From NCBI RefSeq assembly GCF_038396675.1, contig NC_088926.1, forward strand, positions 7,798,501 through 7,862,500: 64,000 bases of DNA, written 5' to 3'. Below, in pieces: positions 1 through 10,554 of this stretch. Source of the stretch: Hydra vulgaris (taxonomy: Eukaryota > Cnidaria > Hydrozoa > Anthoathecata > Hydridae). The notes under the pieces are model-generated. The model was not told where the DNA came from. It ran no database searches and saw only the letters and a program-made list of their open reading frames with translations. How positions within the stretch are numbered: the stretch's first letter is position 1; every line of letters starts with the position of its first letter. Made by a program: the position numbers and the translations under genes.

Positions 1-3
1 TCA

Positions 4-492
4 GTTAATAAGATGCCTTTATCAAATTACAATCTAAAATAAGGGCTAAAGCTTCATCAGTACACATATAAGATGGGAATATAGTATCCACTAACAAATT
101 CTCTGCTAATTCAGCTTTTTTAGGCTCATTATTTTACACACAAATTTGAATTTAGTTGCAAATAATAGTTGGATAGCTGAGTATTGATCTATTTCAGCAA
201 CTTTTCTATACTTAGATCTCAAAGAGGACTCATCAAGATTTAAATTAGGCCTACCAAGAGGAGTGGTAGCAATTTTTGGAGTAGCAGGTGGAACATATGC
301 AGAAGATATAAAGTCAGAATCACACCATTTTGCATACTTTTTCTCAAATACTGCAGCTTTGCGGCTAATATCATTCCAACGAGACTTCAAGTTCTTTAAG
401 AATGCAATATATTTGTTTCTAATAATTTCAGAATCATCTAAGTCGAAATTGACAACTAATTGATCATAAATTGTTAGATATTGTATAGACAT
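4..492 (-). pseudogene. Decayed multicopy hypothetical gene fragment
   Basis: The Met at 492 opens a hydrophilic frame that stays open to 106. It contains a [11 protein letters not shown] segment followed by a basic patch (RSKYRKV). I associate this layout (acidic N-terminal half, then GRP-x-L-x-[ED]ESS and a KR cluster) with a hypothetical protein family repeated many times in Hydra; the family name is unknown to me. Around 118-130 the reading shifts by one base: another minus frame continues with [17 protein letters not shown] to a stop near position 5, which fits a frameshifted relic. The N-terminal extension of this frame above 492 runs into the (TA)n palindrome and is not protein-like. 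Function unknown. Confidence 0.4.
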
Positions 493-540
493 ATTGTTGG
501 ATCTAATACAATTGTATATATAATGGTACTTAATTGTTAT

Positions 541-742
<202 letters not shown>

Positions 743-1284
743 TTATTATTATTAGAATAAATATTATTATTATTAGAAATAATGCAACAAAAATGGCAAT
801 TGATTGCCAATATATAGATTAAAACTACAATTCAAATTTGTAGTAACATAAATTACCTAACATTAAATGGCAAAACATATAAAAAAATATTTTTTTAAAC
901 TTTTTTAGGAAAGCGCTTGACCGCCTAAAATATTGTTCAGGGTGACAACTTAAGGTTAAAAATCTTTAATGAAGGTGCATTTTCTGATTAACAATTTTTA
1001 TGTTTTTATGTAAATTATTATGTTAAGTTCATTGAATAGTAGTTTTTTATATAAAAATTGAATAAAAATACTTTTGACTTTTTGCACACCATCGCCCACA
1101 GTGATTCGGTACTTTTTAAGGATTTACTACCCCCTCTCCCCAAACCCAACCCTCATTTTATTTGTAAAGTCGCCTCTGCTCTGCTTACTCTATCTAATTT
1201 TATTAATATAAATTAATAAGAGGTTAAAAAATGATGAAAATTTATGGAATAAATAATAATCAATATTAATAATTCCTATAAATA
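743..1284. other. No gene seen
   Basis: AT-rich DNA without a convincing reading frame, RNA gene or repeat structure. Confidence 0.5.
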
Positions 1285-1590
1285 TAAAAATATACTCATC
1301 CAGCTAATTTTACTTATTAATTTGATAAAAATCTATACAAAAAGTATTTGTCAAGAACAAATTAATAGAATTTTTATAAATTATCCAAAAAATAAATATA
1401 GAGTATTCAATAACATTTCGATATAGTTATGGAATATAGTTCAGATTACAAATACAGCTAAGAATAATACATAAAGAATATAGTTATGGAATTATTTCAA
1501 AAAAGATGATGCAAGTATTACAAAGTTTCTAACAAAAAAATATGTTTCAAATTTAAGAGATAATAATTAAAAAGAATTTGTGAAATTTTT
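1285..1590 (+). pseudogene. LINE 3'-ORF remnant
   Basis: Plus-strand frames give, with many stops, a PANFTY / KKYLSRTN / VMELFQK succession. The same succession, better preserved, occurs at 62650-62820 at the C-terminus of another LINE (PANFICKFEKN, KKYFLRTNQ, LWKSFQK). This is therefore the last part of a LINE reverse-transcriptase ORF, beyond the catalytic core. Heavily mutated and non-functional. Confidence 0.45.
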
Positions 1591-2746
1591 TAAACAAATT
1601 TACTTATTAAACTTAATAGGAACTACATTTTTTTTATTTATTAACTTTTAAATTTTAAATTATCTAGTATTTAAATGTGGAAAGTATTTTAGATTTGTTG
1701 AAATATTTATTCCTATATTCTTAATTAATATTATAATTGAAATTGTATACAACTTTCATTTTAATAATATTAGTACTTTTTTTTACCAGATTACTCATAT
1801 GCTTTGAGAAACATTTTTAAATTCATATAAAATTCATTTAAAGTTTTGTCAGGATTTTATTTTATTAAAAGGAAAACTTTTAAAACTTTTTTTAATGACA
1901 CAATTATAAACCCCAGTTTTTGACAAAAAGATGTCGAAACTCGGGATAACTGGGGTATTTATTTGGTCATTTTGGTCCTCATAGAAAAGACAGCCGATCT
2001 TAAATCTGATCTCTCTTCGGCGATTGTTTAGGAATGCAAACTTTTTTATTTACTGCTAACAGTTTTCGCACACGGTTGATACTCCTATATTGATGAATGG
2101 CAACAGCCTTAGTGATTCGTCTAACTTAAGTGTTCTTGAACTATTTCTCAATACTGATCTCTCATGGAAACCATATATACAATTTGCCGCAAAGTTAACA
2201 TTTGATGACGTTTTGTCACTTTGATGTGCTCCATATAAATAAGCTGTGCTTTAGCTTCTAAATCTCCCTAACAAAGAAACTTACAAACTTTAACAAATAA
2301 CTTTTTTTTTTAGCAATCAAAATACCAATAATGATAATTGATAATTTGAAAATGAAGTTCTACTGATGAAAATCGTTTACAGTTATTTGAAGTTAATTTA
2401 AGCTAAATAAATTAAGTTTTAAACCTAGATAAATCAGCGATTTAAACCTCGCAAGTGTTTTGGTAATCGAATGCACTCCAGTAGAAAAAAACTTGATTTA
2501 CATTTGTAACTTTAATTAGAAGTTTTATATGTCATTTTGTTGTCTTTCTCATAGTTACTTTCTTTTTCATGTGACTCTCACACTAAACAGTATTTTAAGA
2601 GAAACAGATGTGACCAATATAAGCAAGAAGTAGTATAGGGCCGAAAATTAAATTTTGTGTATTTTTGCAACTACTATCCTAAAGTCTAATTAAAGTGTAA
2701 CAGCATTTTGAAATAAATTAAACTAATATATTATAGGGTTAGGACC
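1591..2746. other. No gene seen
   Basis: AT-rich spacer; no frame, RNA or repeat that I can support. Confidence 0.5.
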
Positions 2747-2799
2747 ATTCGAATAATTATGAACGGCTGCTATGCACTGCCGTTCATAATTATTCGAGT
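2747..2799. repeat. Minimal fold-back element (ttcgaataattatgaacgg)
   Basis: A 20-bp motif, ttcgaataattatgaacggc, is followed after about 11 bp by its reverse complement, so the 52-bp unit is almost all arm. A solo copy of the same motif, extended to about 32 bp of similarity, lies at 3474-3505. This looks like the terminal repeats of a small DNA element that lost its interior. Confidence 0.6.
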
Positions 2800-3473
2800 C
2801 GTCGTACTTTTCAAAAATAAGATATATTTTTACTTACTATTGGGAGAGAAACTGTAAGCAAAGTCTACCTGAATTATATGTTATCTTGCTTTTTATTTGG
2901 TTTACAAAAAAATTAATATAAGTCTGATTAGATAAATTTCTACTTAACATTTATCCATTTTGTCGAAGTCAATTTTATGCCACTAACTAATAAGTTTTGT
3001 TTTCCACATCTTATGCATCATTTGGCATTAGTTTTTTAAATTAATTTTAATTCCTCCCATAAAAATCCGATAGTAGAGAAATCTTGTGATTGGGGAAGCT
3101 TAACCATTTTATGTAATATTCTATCGTTCTCAAACTCAGTCAAATAACTTAAACAAATTTTTTGAAAAATATGTTTTTGATTTAAGCTTCAAGTTCATTT
3201 TCTATTGAAAAAATGAATAGCTTCTCATTTACCCATCCTATTACCGAAGGTGAAATGTATAAGGTGAAGGGTGCATGCATAAAGTGTAGCATAAATTTTC
3301 CAGATGTACAAGTCAACTACTTTTTTCATTACTCCCTCTAGTTTCACAAAGTCACCTCTGGCATTCTAACTAAAACTGCCCCACACCTTAACACTACACT
3401 ACTAATAGTGCAAAAACAAACATAAAAAATAGTTAAATAAAAAAAAGCATTTTTTTTAAAAAGCTAATGCTAT

Positions 3474-3505
3474 TCGAATAATTATGAACGGTAGTGTATA
3501 ACATA
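3474..3505 (+). repeat. Solo terminal repeat of the same fold-back family
   Basis: ATTCGAATAATTATGAACGG at 3474, then AGTG-x-ATA as in the right arm at 2799-2768. No partner is visible nearby, so it is a solo end or part of a larger broken element. Confidence 0.5.
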
Positions 3506-3774
3506 TGATATGCCTCGCGGTTAGATGGCTACATAAACTGAAACTTTTTACTTCGTATTTAGTTTGATAATTGTTTTTTCATTTTCTGTGACCTTTAATT
3601 ACACTATCATAGTAGAATTTTAATTTTGGCCGTCCTTGCATTCTCTTCAATGATTCATCGCCGAAATTAAATTTAAACTTTTAGATTTTTTTGGACATTT
3701 TGCAGCAGCATTTGCTTCGTATTTATGAGTGAATTTTTTTAGCGTCAACGAACATTTCACAGTCGGCATGAGAC

Positions 3775-3807
3775 GTAAAAAAGACGTCTTTTAAACGTCT
3801 TTTTTAG
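3775..3807. repeat. Hairpin with aaaaagacgt arms
   Basis: An inverted repeat of about 11 bp around a ttttaaa centre. A related string (cctaaaaagacatcttttaa) recurs at 39950-39970 inside another short inverted repeat, which suggests ends of one repeat family. Confidence 0.45.
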
Positions 3808-4464
3808 GTCCCGTGCCCACTGGAATAATTGCACTTTTAAAATCATAGAATGTATTGTTTTTCTAAAATTATTATACTTTCAATGAAATCATACTTGTTA
3901 CTTACAAACATCATATAATTAAAGCATAGGCATAACATTACTTAAAAGAAAAAATAACTAAAAATAAACAAAGTACATTAAGTTTCTTTTTTTAAATATA
4001 ATTCAGTAAACTTCAAAAAAATTTTATTTGGCACCGGTTAGTCATTTAAATTCAAACCAGTTTAAAAGAAGATATCTACATGTGTTAACAAACGACGTAA
4101 ATCTTTTTGCTTTCACCTATCTTCTTTAGTAGTTGGCGTAGTCTCCAAAATGTTTTTGAGATATTAATGTCAATTAGGAAGCAGAAATCATTGGTGGTTG
4201 TCTCCAGAAGAAATTTCGGAGGCAAAACAATTTCGAAGCCGCCTCCAAAGTCTTCTTTCTCCGTCTTATAAATTAGAGTCGGAAGTTTTGCTCCCCGCCG
4301 TTGAAATTAATGAAAAACATTTTCACGCTTGTTTTTAAGCAGTTTGTAAATCATTTAATAGCTAATGTAAAAGATTTGACACCAAATTTGCGTTTTATAT
4401 GATTTATTGCTAAAAATTTGAGCATTTAATAAAAAATAGTAATTTTGTCAGAGTGGTTGTTATT

Positions 4465-4526
4465 CGAATAAATGTAAATAAAATTGAATAAAATTAAATT
4501 TTATTCAAATTTATTTACATTTATAA
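4465..4526. repeat. Hairpin, 24-bp arms
   Basis: aaatgtaaataaaattgaat is followed by its near-perfect reverse complement after a short ttaaa spacer. The position just before it repeats attcgaataa, as at 2748 and 3474. Confidence 0.5.
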
Positions 4527-5599
4527 AATTTACAAAATAAAAAAAAAATTATTTTTATAACCAACAAACATTATTTTTAAAATCTCTATGAAAATACGCT
4601 TCTATCGAGACCCAGGATGACCTTCTTTTGAATAATTTTTTTCTGACAATACTAGGAATTTTACTCCAAATACTAAACATTTGAGCCCAAATATCTTTAC
4701 AACTTGACTTGTTCGTGAAAATGAATTGCTTATTTAAAATCAAAATAAGAAATACTCAGCAAAAAATGTATTGTCTGCTTGACAAAAAAAAATTTTCTGT
4801 GTTTCTAGTTTCATATTTAAAACGAATTTCTAAAACATTGGAAATTTCATTTTTGGGCGAAAAAACCATTTTGACAAAAGTTTATGATAAATAAATTGTC
4901 AATTTATAATCATAATGTGATATTTTGTTGCCCATTCCTCATGCTAAAACTTTAATTTTACGACCATAACATTAAATTTTTGCTTAAGTCATAAAAGATT
5001 CCAAAAAAAAAAAAAATGAAAAATACAACATCCTTTAATATTTATTAGGATTTGATAAAACCAATTTTATTTGATGTCGGCTTGAATTCAATTTTTTCAA
5101 TATTAAAAACTTTTAGTAACACTAAACTTGTTTTTAAGAAATATTTTTGCAACGTAATTGAAAATGAGTAAACGCGCTTTAGTTAAGCCAAATAATATTC
5201 TATGGATATTTTTTTACCTATATAAATTCAGGTGCAGCATGAGATTTTCACTACTAGGTTTTTACCTAATAATAAATTTTTACTCTCGAGTAGAAAAAAT
5301 GTTGTTCACTTGTAAAAACCTTGTATTAAATTTTTACTGTCATGAGATTTTTACTCCCAACGTAAATTTGTATTTTACGACCACGTTGTATTTTGTCAAT
5401 TCTAATTGACTCAATACACAAACTAATCACAAAAGAGATTTTTATAATCCGGTTGAAACAATCTTTAAATTCTTTAAAAGTGTTGACTAAATTTTTTTTT
5501 CGACTATTGATTTTTGTTTTTATGTTAAGATTTTTCTGTTTTAAATATAAAATTACTTGGAATAAAAATATTTATGCGTTTACTGCATAAATCTATTGT

Positions 5600-5824
5600 A
5601 TTACCATTGCAGATTTTGTCGATGCATTCACAGTGTCTTTTTCTGACAAAGAAAACAATCTCTCTACTCTACCGATTGTAGCTGGTCCATTTGCACCTTC
5701 TACCGTATTCTCTCAACATGAATATTTAGATAAGTATTTTGAAAATTGTCGTGAATTTATGATTGTCGTCATTGTGGACTCGAATGATGGTAATCATAAA
5801 TTGAAATCATGCAGTAATCCATGA
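5600..5824 (+). other. Weak coding-like stretch, unrecognised
   Basis: A pyrimidine-poor but plausible splice acceptor (attaccattgcag, ending 5612) precedes an open plus frame with the string PIVAGPFAPSTVF and a DSNDGNHK tail, ending at 5824. Composition is more protein-like than the flanks, but the frame is only about 65 codons and I recognise no domain. It could be a relic exon or chance. Confidence 0.15.
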
Positions 5825-5834
5825 AAGTTTCTTT

Positions 5835-6050
5835 TGTTTTTATTTTATTTATTTATTTTTAATTTAGATGCCCCAAGGAGTCCTTACACAGAGCAACGCG
5901 GATGAGCATTTAATTGGAAGTTGACGCCTCCTTCCTAACCGACGTCGCAAAACTTGCCCAGAGCCACCTCTGGGCAAGTTTTGCGACGTCGGTTTGAACC
6001 AAGGATCCTTTGTTTCTGAGGCAAGTGCGCTACCACTGCGCCACGGCTGC
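5835..6050 (-). mobile_element. tRNA-derived SINE
   Basis: On the minus strand the unit begins GCAGCCG at 6050. A polymerase III box A (TGGCGCAGTGG, 6043-6033) and box B (GGTTCAAACC, 6000-5991) follow at tRNA-like spacing. It ends in an A-rich (aaat)n-like tail at about 5868-5835. The T-stem does not pair properly, so this is a tRNA-derived SINE or tRNA pseudogene rather than a working tRNA. Its body contains a perfect 27-bp inverted repeat (5937-5963 and 5968-5994) with a 4-nt loop whose 3' arm overlaps box B. Confidence 0.65.
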
Positions 6051-6208
6051 TATAAACCTTTTATACATCTAAAGAAATCTCTTTCTAGAGTTATAAATTC
6101 TCTTTCATAGATCATTTTTTCAACATTTGCAAAGTACTTGATCCTACGTTTGGCCTAGACAAAACGCAGCTTTGTCAAACCTTTCTCCTCTTCTAAGACG
6201 TTTTCCAA

Positions 6209-6342
6209 TTTTTTCGTTTTTTTTGTTTTTGAGTTTCGTTTGTTTATTTCGCCATTTAATAATTTTTACAATTTAAAAGTTTATAAATAAAAACACTAAC
6301 GGGGCAAGTGGAAGACATTATTTCCTATCACGGAACCCCAAT
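6209..6342 (-). mobile_element. LINE 3' terminus with tail
   Basis: Read on the minus strand it contains GGGG-x-TCCGTGATA, then GTCTTCCACTTGCCCC, then AT-rich sequence with ggcgaaataaa and an A-rich tail. The same order occurs at 9566-9427 (minus) and 10140-10285 (plus). It probably belongs to the LINE ORF remnant upstream at 6773-7220, which has the same orientation. Confidence 0.5.
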
Positions 6343-6772
6343 CGTACGTATTTACAATAACCGCATAATATATTTATACTTTACAAACTGTTTATTGATA
6401 ATTATAAATGTAAAAATAAATAACAATTAGTTTAAGAAATACTTCGAGAAAAATATTCATGTTAAGAGTAATAATCAAGTAAACAAGAAAAACTGAATGA
6501 AAGTAATAAAGAAAAACAAAAAATAAATTAATTAATTAAAGAGCACGTATTTACAAGAGCCACACTATATACGTATATTATACAAAGTATTTATTGAAAA
6601 ATATGAATATAAAATATATAACAATTTGTAATAAAGTAATATTTAAATAAAGAACGAAAAATTAAAAATAAAAGAGTGCTTAATTTACAAAAAGCGTAAT
6701 ATTTATGTATATTTTAAAACCAATTTGAATTAAAATAAAATAAATAAAAATTCATTAATAGTATATTATTCA

Positions 6773-7220
6773 TTAATAAAAAAGAATAATATTCAAAAAC
6801 TCAGTAAATGTTAAAATCCATAAGTAATAACACCTGTTTCGATTCATTTTTAAACTGTCGTATACTAACTTTTTTCGTATTTGCAATGTTAAGAAACTTT
6901 TTCCACATATAAGGTCCACGATATTGAATTGAATATGTGATTTGTTTTGAATTATATTTAGGGACAATGTAGTCATTATCTGAAAATTGTGTCAGGTATT
7001 CATGCACTACTTTTTCAAAATAAGACTAAAATATTTTAGGAAATAGTCCCATTTTTATTTTATACATGAACATTAAAAGTTGATGTAAGTTGATTTTATA
7101 AAAGTTTAATGCGCCTAGTATACGCAGAAGAGGCTCGCATGGTACAATTTTATCAGCTCCAAATAATAATCTGCACGCATGTTTTTGTTTACTGTACAAT
7201 TTTTTTAATTTTGTTTAATT
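6773..7220 (-). pseudogene. LINE reverse-transcriptase ORF, C-terminal fragment
   Basis: Minus-strand frames give KLKKLYSKQKHACRLLFGA, then an LNFYKINLHQLLMFMYK segment and YSIQYRGPYMWKKF. The same blocks are found in the larger LINE at 10555-11000 (YSKQKIACKIIFG, VYKLNIYQVMLFMFKSK, QIQYRGAFLWNEF). These are the post-catalytic C-terminal blocks of CR1/Jockey-type non-LTR retrotransposons. A stop or frameshift near 7020 breaks the frame. The catalytic core is missing, so this is a 3' fragment. Confidence 0.6.
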
Positions 7221-8562
7221 TATTTTAAAACTTTTAATTTTGCACGGTTTATAAATTAAAAAAATGCAGAGCACTTTCGCCTGGCTGCAGTCTGAGTGGA
7301 CGAATCACATTTTTTCAGAAACAAAAGCATTAGGAGTAGAAATCAAGTCTGCTTTAAAGGCAATGACGGCTGAACTTTTTTCAATCAATATTCCAAAACA
7401 ATTCCGTCGAGACAAGTTTTGATTTGCAGAAATTTTTTAAATCACGAAACAATCTGCGTTGACCTTCTATTTTCTTAATGCTACAGAGCTTAGTCAGCTA
7501 AAACTCATAAAGACCGATAAAAGAAATCACTTAGCAGATAAAAAAAATTTCGAGTCTGTTGCAAATGAAACTTAAGGTTAAAGAAAAAAATTCCACTGAT
7601 CACGACTGAATTGGCCTAGAACTTTTTAAAAAGTGTTTTGAAAGTCAAATCAAGTGCTAGGGTATAATCTTTAATGATTTTTACGCGTTTTTAAGAGATT
7701 GCTTTATGTTTAAACTTTTACCCCAGAAATATTTGAAATATTTTATAATTTGAGTTAGGTATTATATTCTACTTTTAGGATGTATATTTTGTTTTAAAAT
7801 TAAAATTTTTTTCTGTGTTTCCGAAAAAATAGTAAGATTTTTGGCATGATTTTAAGCAAAGAGTTTTATTTTATTTTTTGTAAAATTTTTTATTTTGATT
7901 TTTAGGATCTTATAATATGATAAACTTGAAATTCAGGTTAAATTAAGTGAAACTTTGTGATTTCCATTTTTTAAGTGTGGAAACAATGGTCTTTTAAATG
8001 GTTTTTAATATGGTTTAAGTTGAAACGGCTTTTATAATAGCATTATTTTAGGTCTGATGACGGTCTAAGCTATTCAGTTCAAAATATAACAAATAGATTA
8101 ATACTCTCATTTGCCAATTAAATGGGGGAATCTTATAAAATGAGATCGTCAGAATTAAAAAAAAAGTAAACAATAAAAACAACAAACTTTTGACGATAAA
8201 ATTTTATCAACATTTTGAATGGTTACAGCAAATAAAACTAATTTTAAATAAAGTTAATCAGAAGCAATTCTGAAATAAAGATGGTGTAGCTCCTAGGATG
8301 TCACTTTAGTCAGCCTCATGAGGTAGTATTACCATTTTTCCTAAAATTGTTGTTGATAAAAAGTTATACTTATTTATCAATTTTATATTTTAAAGTTTCA
8401 CAGAATAAGTTAATATCAAATTAATCCATACATTTTTAAGATTTTGAAGTTTGTGAAACCTTTAGTATGGTTACACTTGCCACGCTTTGATACACATTGC
8501 AATGACGAAAAATACACGCTATCTAGGTCATACAGCTTACATTATCGTGGTCGCAGTGCATG
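7221..8562. other. No confident gene
   Basis: A short plus frame at 7264-7422 (52 codons, starting MQSTFAWLQSEW) has protein-like composition but matches nothing I know. The rest is AT-rich spacer. Confidence 0.3.
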
Positions 8563-8564
8563 TA

Positions 8565-9072
8565 GGGTAGAGCAGGGCATATAGGAACACTTAAGAAATA
8601 AATGCTAGTTGCAGATAAACCAATCATAGTTAACACTGTTTTTTATAAATTTTCTCATATCATTTCTCATCATCAAAAACTCATTGATATAAGAAAACGA
8701 AAAAATAAAAAGCAATATCTAAAAATAAACTACGACGACCAATGTAACAAAACTTTAGACTAGCAAAATTTTTAGATTTTGCAAACGGGGAAAACGGGGC
8801 AAATTTCACGCTCATGCACAAATTAGCAATAGTTCAAGATCGTTTGTCGTTGTATCGCTTAAGAAAATAGGCAAATTTTGCTTTTCGCAAACTTACGGAT
8901 GCATTATGGTTCTTTTAATGCATTTTGGTATTTCATACATTAAACTTTTTTTACAATAATGAGACACAATAGTTTAAAATATTTTTTCGAATAAAAAATT
9001 TATTGTAAGATAAAAGGCTTCAGGTATAACTGTCCCGTTATGCCCCACTGTGCCGATATGCCATCTTTACCC
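8565..9072. mobile_element. MITE-like element, TA target site
   Basis: The ends are inverted: left GGGTAGAGCAGGGCATATAG and right (reverse complement) GGGTAAAGATGGCATATCGG, each bordered outside by TA (8563-8564 and 9073-9074). TA duplication with short TIRs fits a non-autonomous Tc1/mariner or pogo-type element. Further GGGGCA-type motifs lie inside (about 8785-8800, 9040-9046). No ORF is visible. Confidence 0.5.
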
Positions 9073-9418
9073 TACTGCAGTCAATGTATTTACTGTATAC
9101 ATTGGCTCACGTAAACGAGGATAGGTGCAGTAAAGTAAATTTATATCGACGGGTGTATAATACAAATAATGCCTGAAGGCGGCTTATAGGTTGGAAACGT
9201 AAAAAAAGAAGCGTCGCTGAATCAATTAAAATTTTTTTAAACATAATACTTAATTTAAACCTTTTAAGAACGTTTCAAAAATTTAACCATTTTAGATTTT
9301 TAAAAGATAAGAAGCAGAAGCCACGGGAGTGTTTTTCACAACTTTGGGGAAAAAAAACTCCCTTGGACTAACGGCAATAGGGAGGTGGAAGCCAAATGAT
9401 GTAATGATGACAATTTCT

Positions 9419-9426
<8 letters not shown>

Positions 9427-9455
<29 letters not shown>

Positions 9456-9566
9456 TATTTTGCCGTATAATTTTGCCGTATATTTACAATGAGATAAACC
9501 GTTTACATATATAATAAATGGCCGGAGCATGAAGAAGACATACTGTCTTATCACCGAGCCCCGTTA
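9427..9566 (-). mobile_element. LINE 3' terminus with poly(A) tail
   Basis: Minus strand: GGGGCTCGGTGATAAGACA, then TGTCTTCTTCATGCTCC, then two gcaaaat repeats and a run of about 24 A (T on the plus strand, 9427-9450). It may be the 3' end of the minus-strand LINE at 10555-12943, about 1 kb upstream, with later insertions between. Confidence 0.5.
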
Positions 9567-9616
9567 ACATTGAAGCCGTCAGTTAATATTACAATTTAAA
9601 AACTTTAAACATAAAA

Positions 9617-9617
<1 letters not shown>

Positions 9618-9695
<78 letters not shown>
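9618..9695. repeat. (TA)n microsatellite
   Basis: Uninterrupted alternating TA of about 39 units. Confidence 0.9.
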
Positions 9696-9696
<1 letters not shown>

Positions 9697-10124
9697 CTAC
9701 AAAGATATTATAAAACTTATAATAAGATATTAAAATATTAAAGATATTAAAAAGCTTTTTAAACTAGCAAACAAAAACAAAAATTAACCTACTAATTACT
9801 CTTTAATATTATATTTAATATTCTAAACAATAGTCTGCTATTGTAAATGTATTTCTTATCTTATAAGTTTTGAATTTACAAACGATTTTTTTAAGTTTTA
9901 TTATTTGAAATACTAATTACTAAAAATATTGTAAAATTTTATAATTTCAATTTTTATTAAAAAAAGTTATTGTAAATTCTTTTTGTAATATTAATACTTC
10001 TATATCATCTTATTTTACTAATCAGTTCTTAAATATAAATACTCTTTGAATTACTAAATATTTTAAACGTTATATATTTTATTTTTTGCATTTTGTTAAA
10101 ACATTTTATTTGATGAATATGCAT

Positions 10125-10254
10125 TTTTTTTTTTTTTTTGGGGGGGGGGGGGCTTAATGATAAGATGAATTTTGTCTTCTTCAAGCCCCAGTCATATAAA
10201 TATTTGTTTTTATAAATTACGAGTGTAAATTATTTTCAATCGGCAAATACAATA

Positions 10255-10285
<31 letters not shown>
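10125..10285 (+). mobile_element. LINE 3' terminus with poly(A) tail, opposite orientation
   Basis: A T run and a run of about 13 G (10140-10152) lead into cttaatgataagatg and tgtcttcttcaagcccc, then AT-rich DNA with tcggcaaatacaat and a run of about 29 A (10257-10285). The motif order is that of the minus-strand copies at 6209 and 9427, so this is a third 3' end inserted in the plus direction. Confidence 0.5.
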
Positions 10286-10287
<2 letters not shown>

Positions 10288-10554
10288 GCATAAGTTTTCA
10301 ATAACAACAAATTTAAATGAAAAATAAAAGTCATAAGATCAAAAAAAAAATAAGTTATGACTTTTTCACAAAAAAAACAAACAAAAAAAAGTAGATGAAA
10401 ACCTATTCAGTTTATATATATATTTTTATTATTTTATAATCAAATTTTAAAATAAATATTTTAGATCGAAATTTTTTCCTAATAAGAAACGTTTACATAC
10501 TATTTTGAATTGTTCAAAAGATATGTTTTGAAGAATGTTATTTTTATTAATTTT

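Noticed and set aside
5975..6050. Functional tRNA gene on the minus strand
   Set aside because: Box A and B are good, but the T-stem does not pair and the 3' acceptor strand is replaced by the hairpin; the A-rich tail indicates a SINE.
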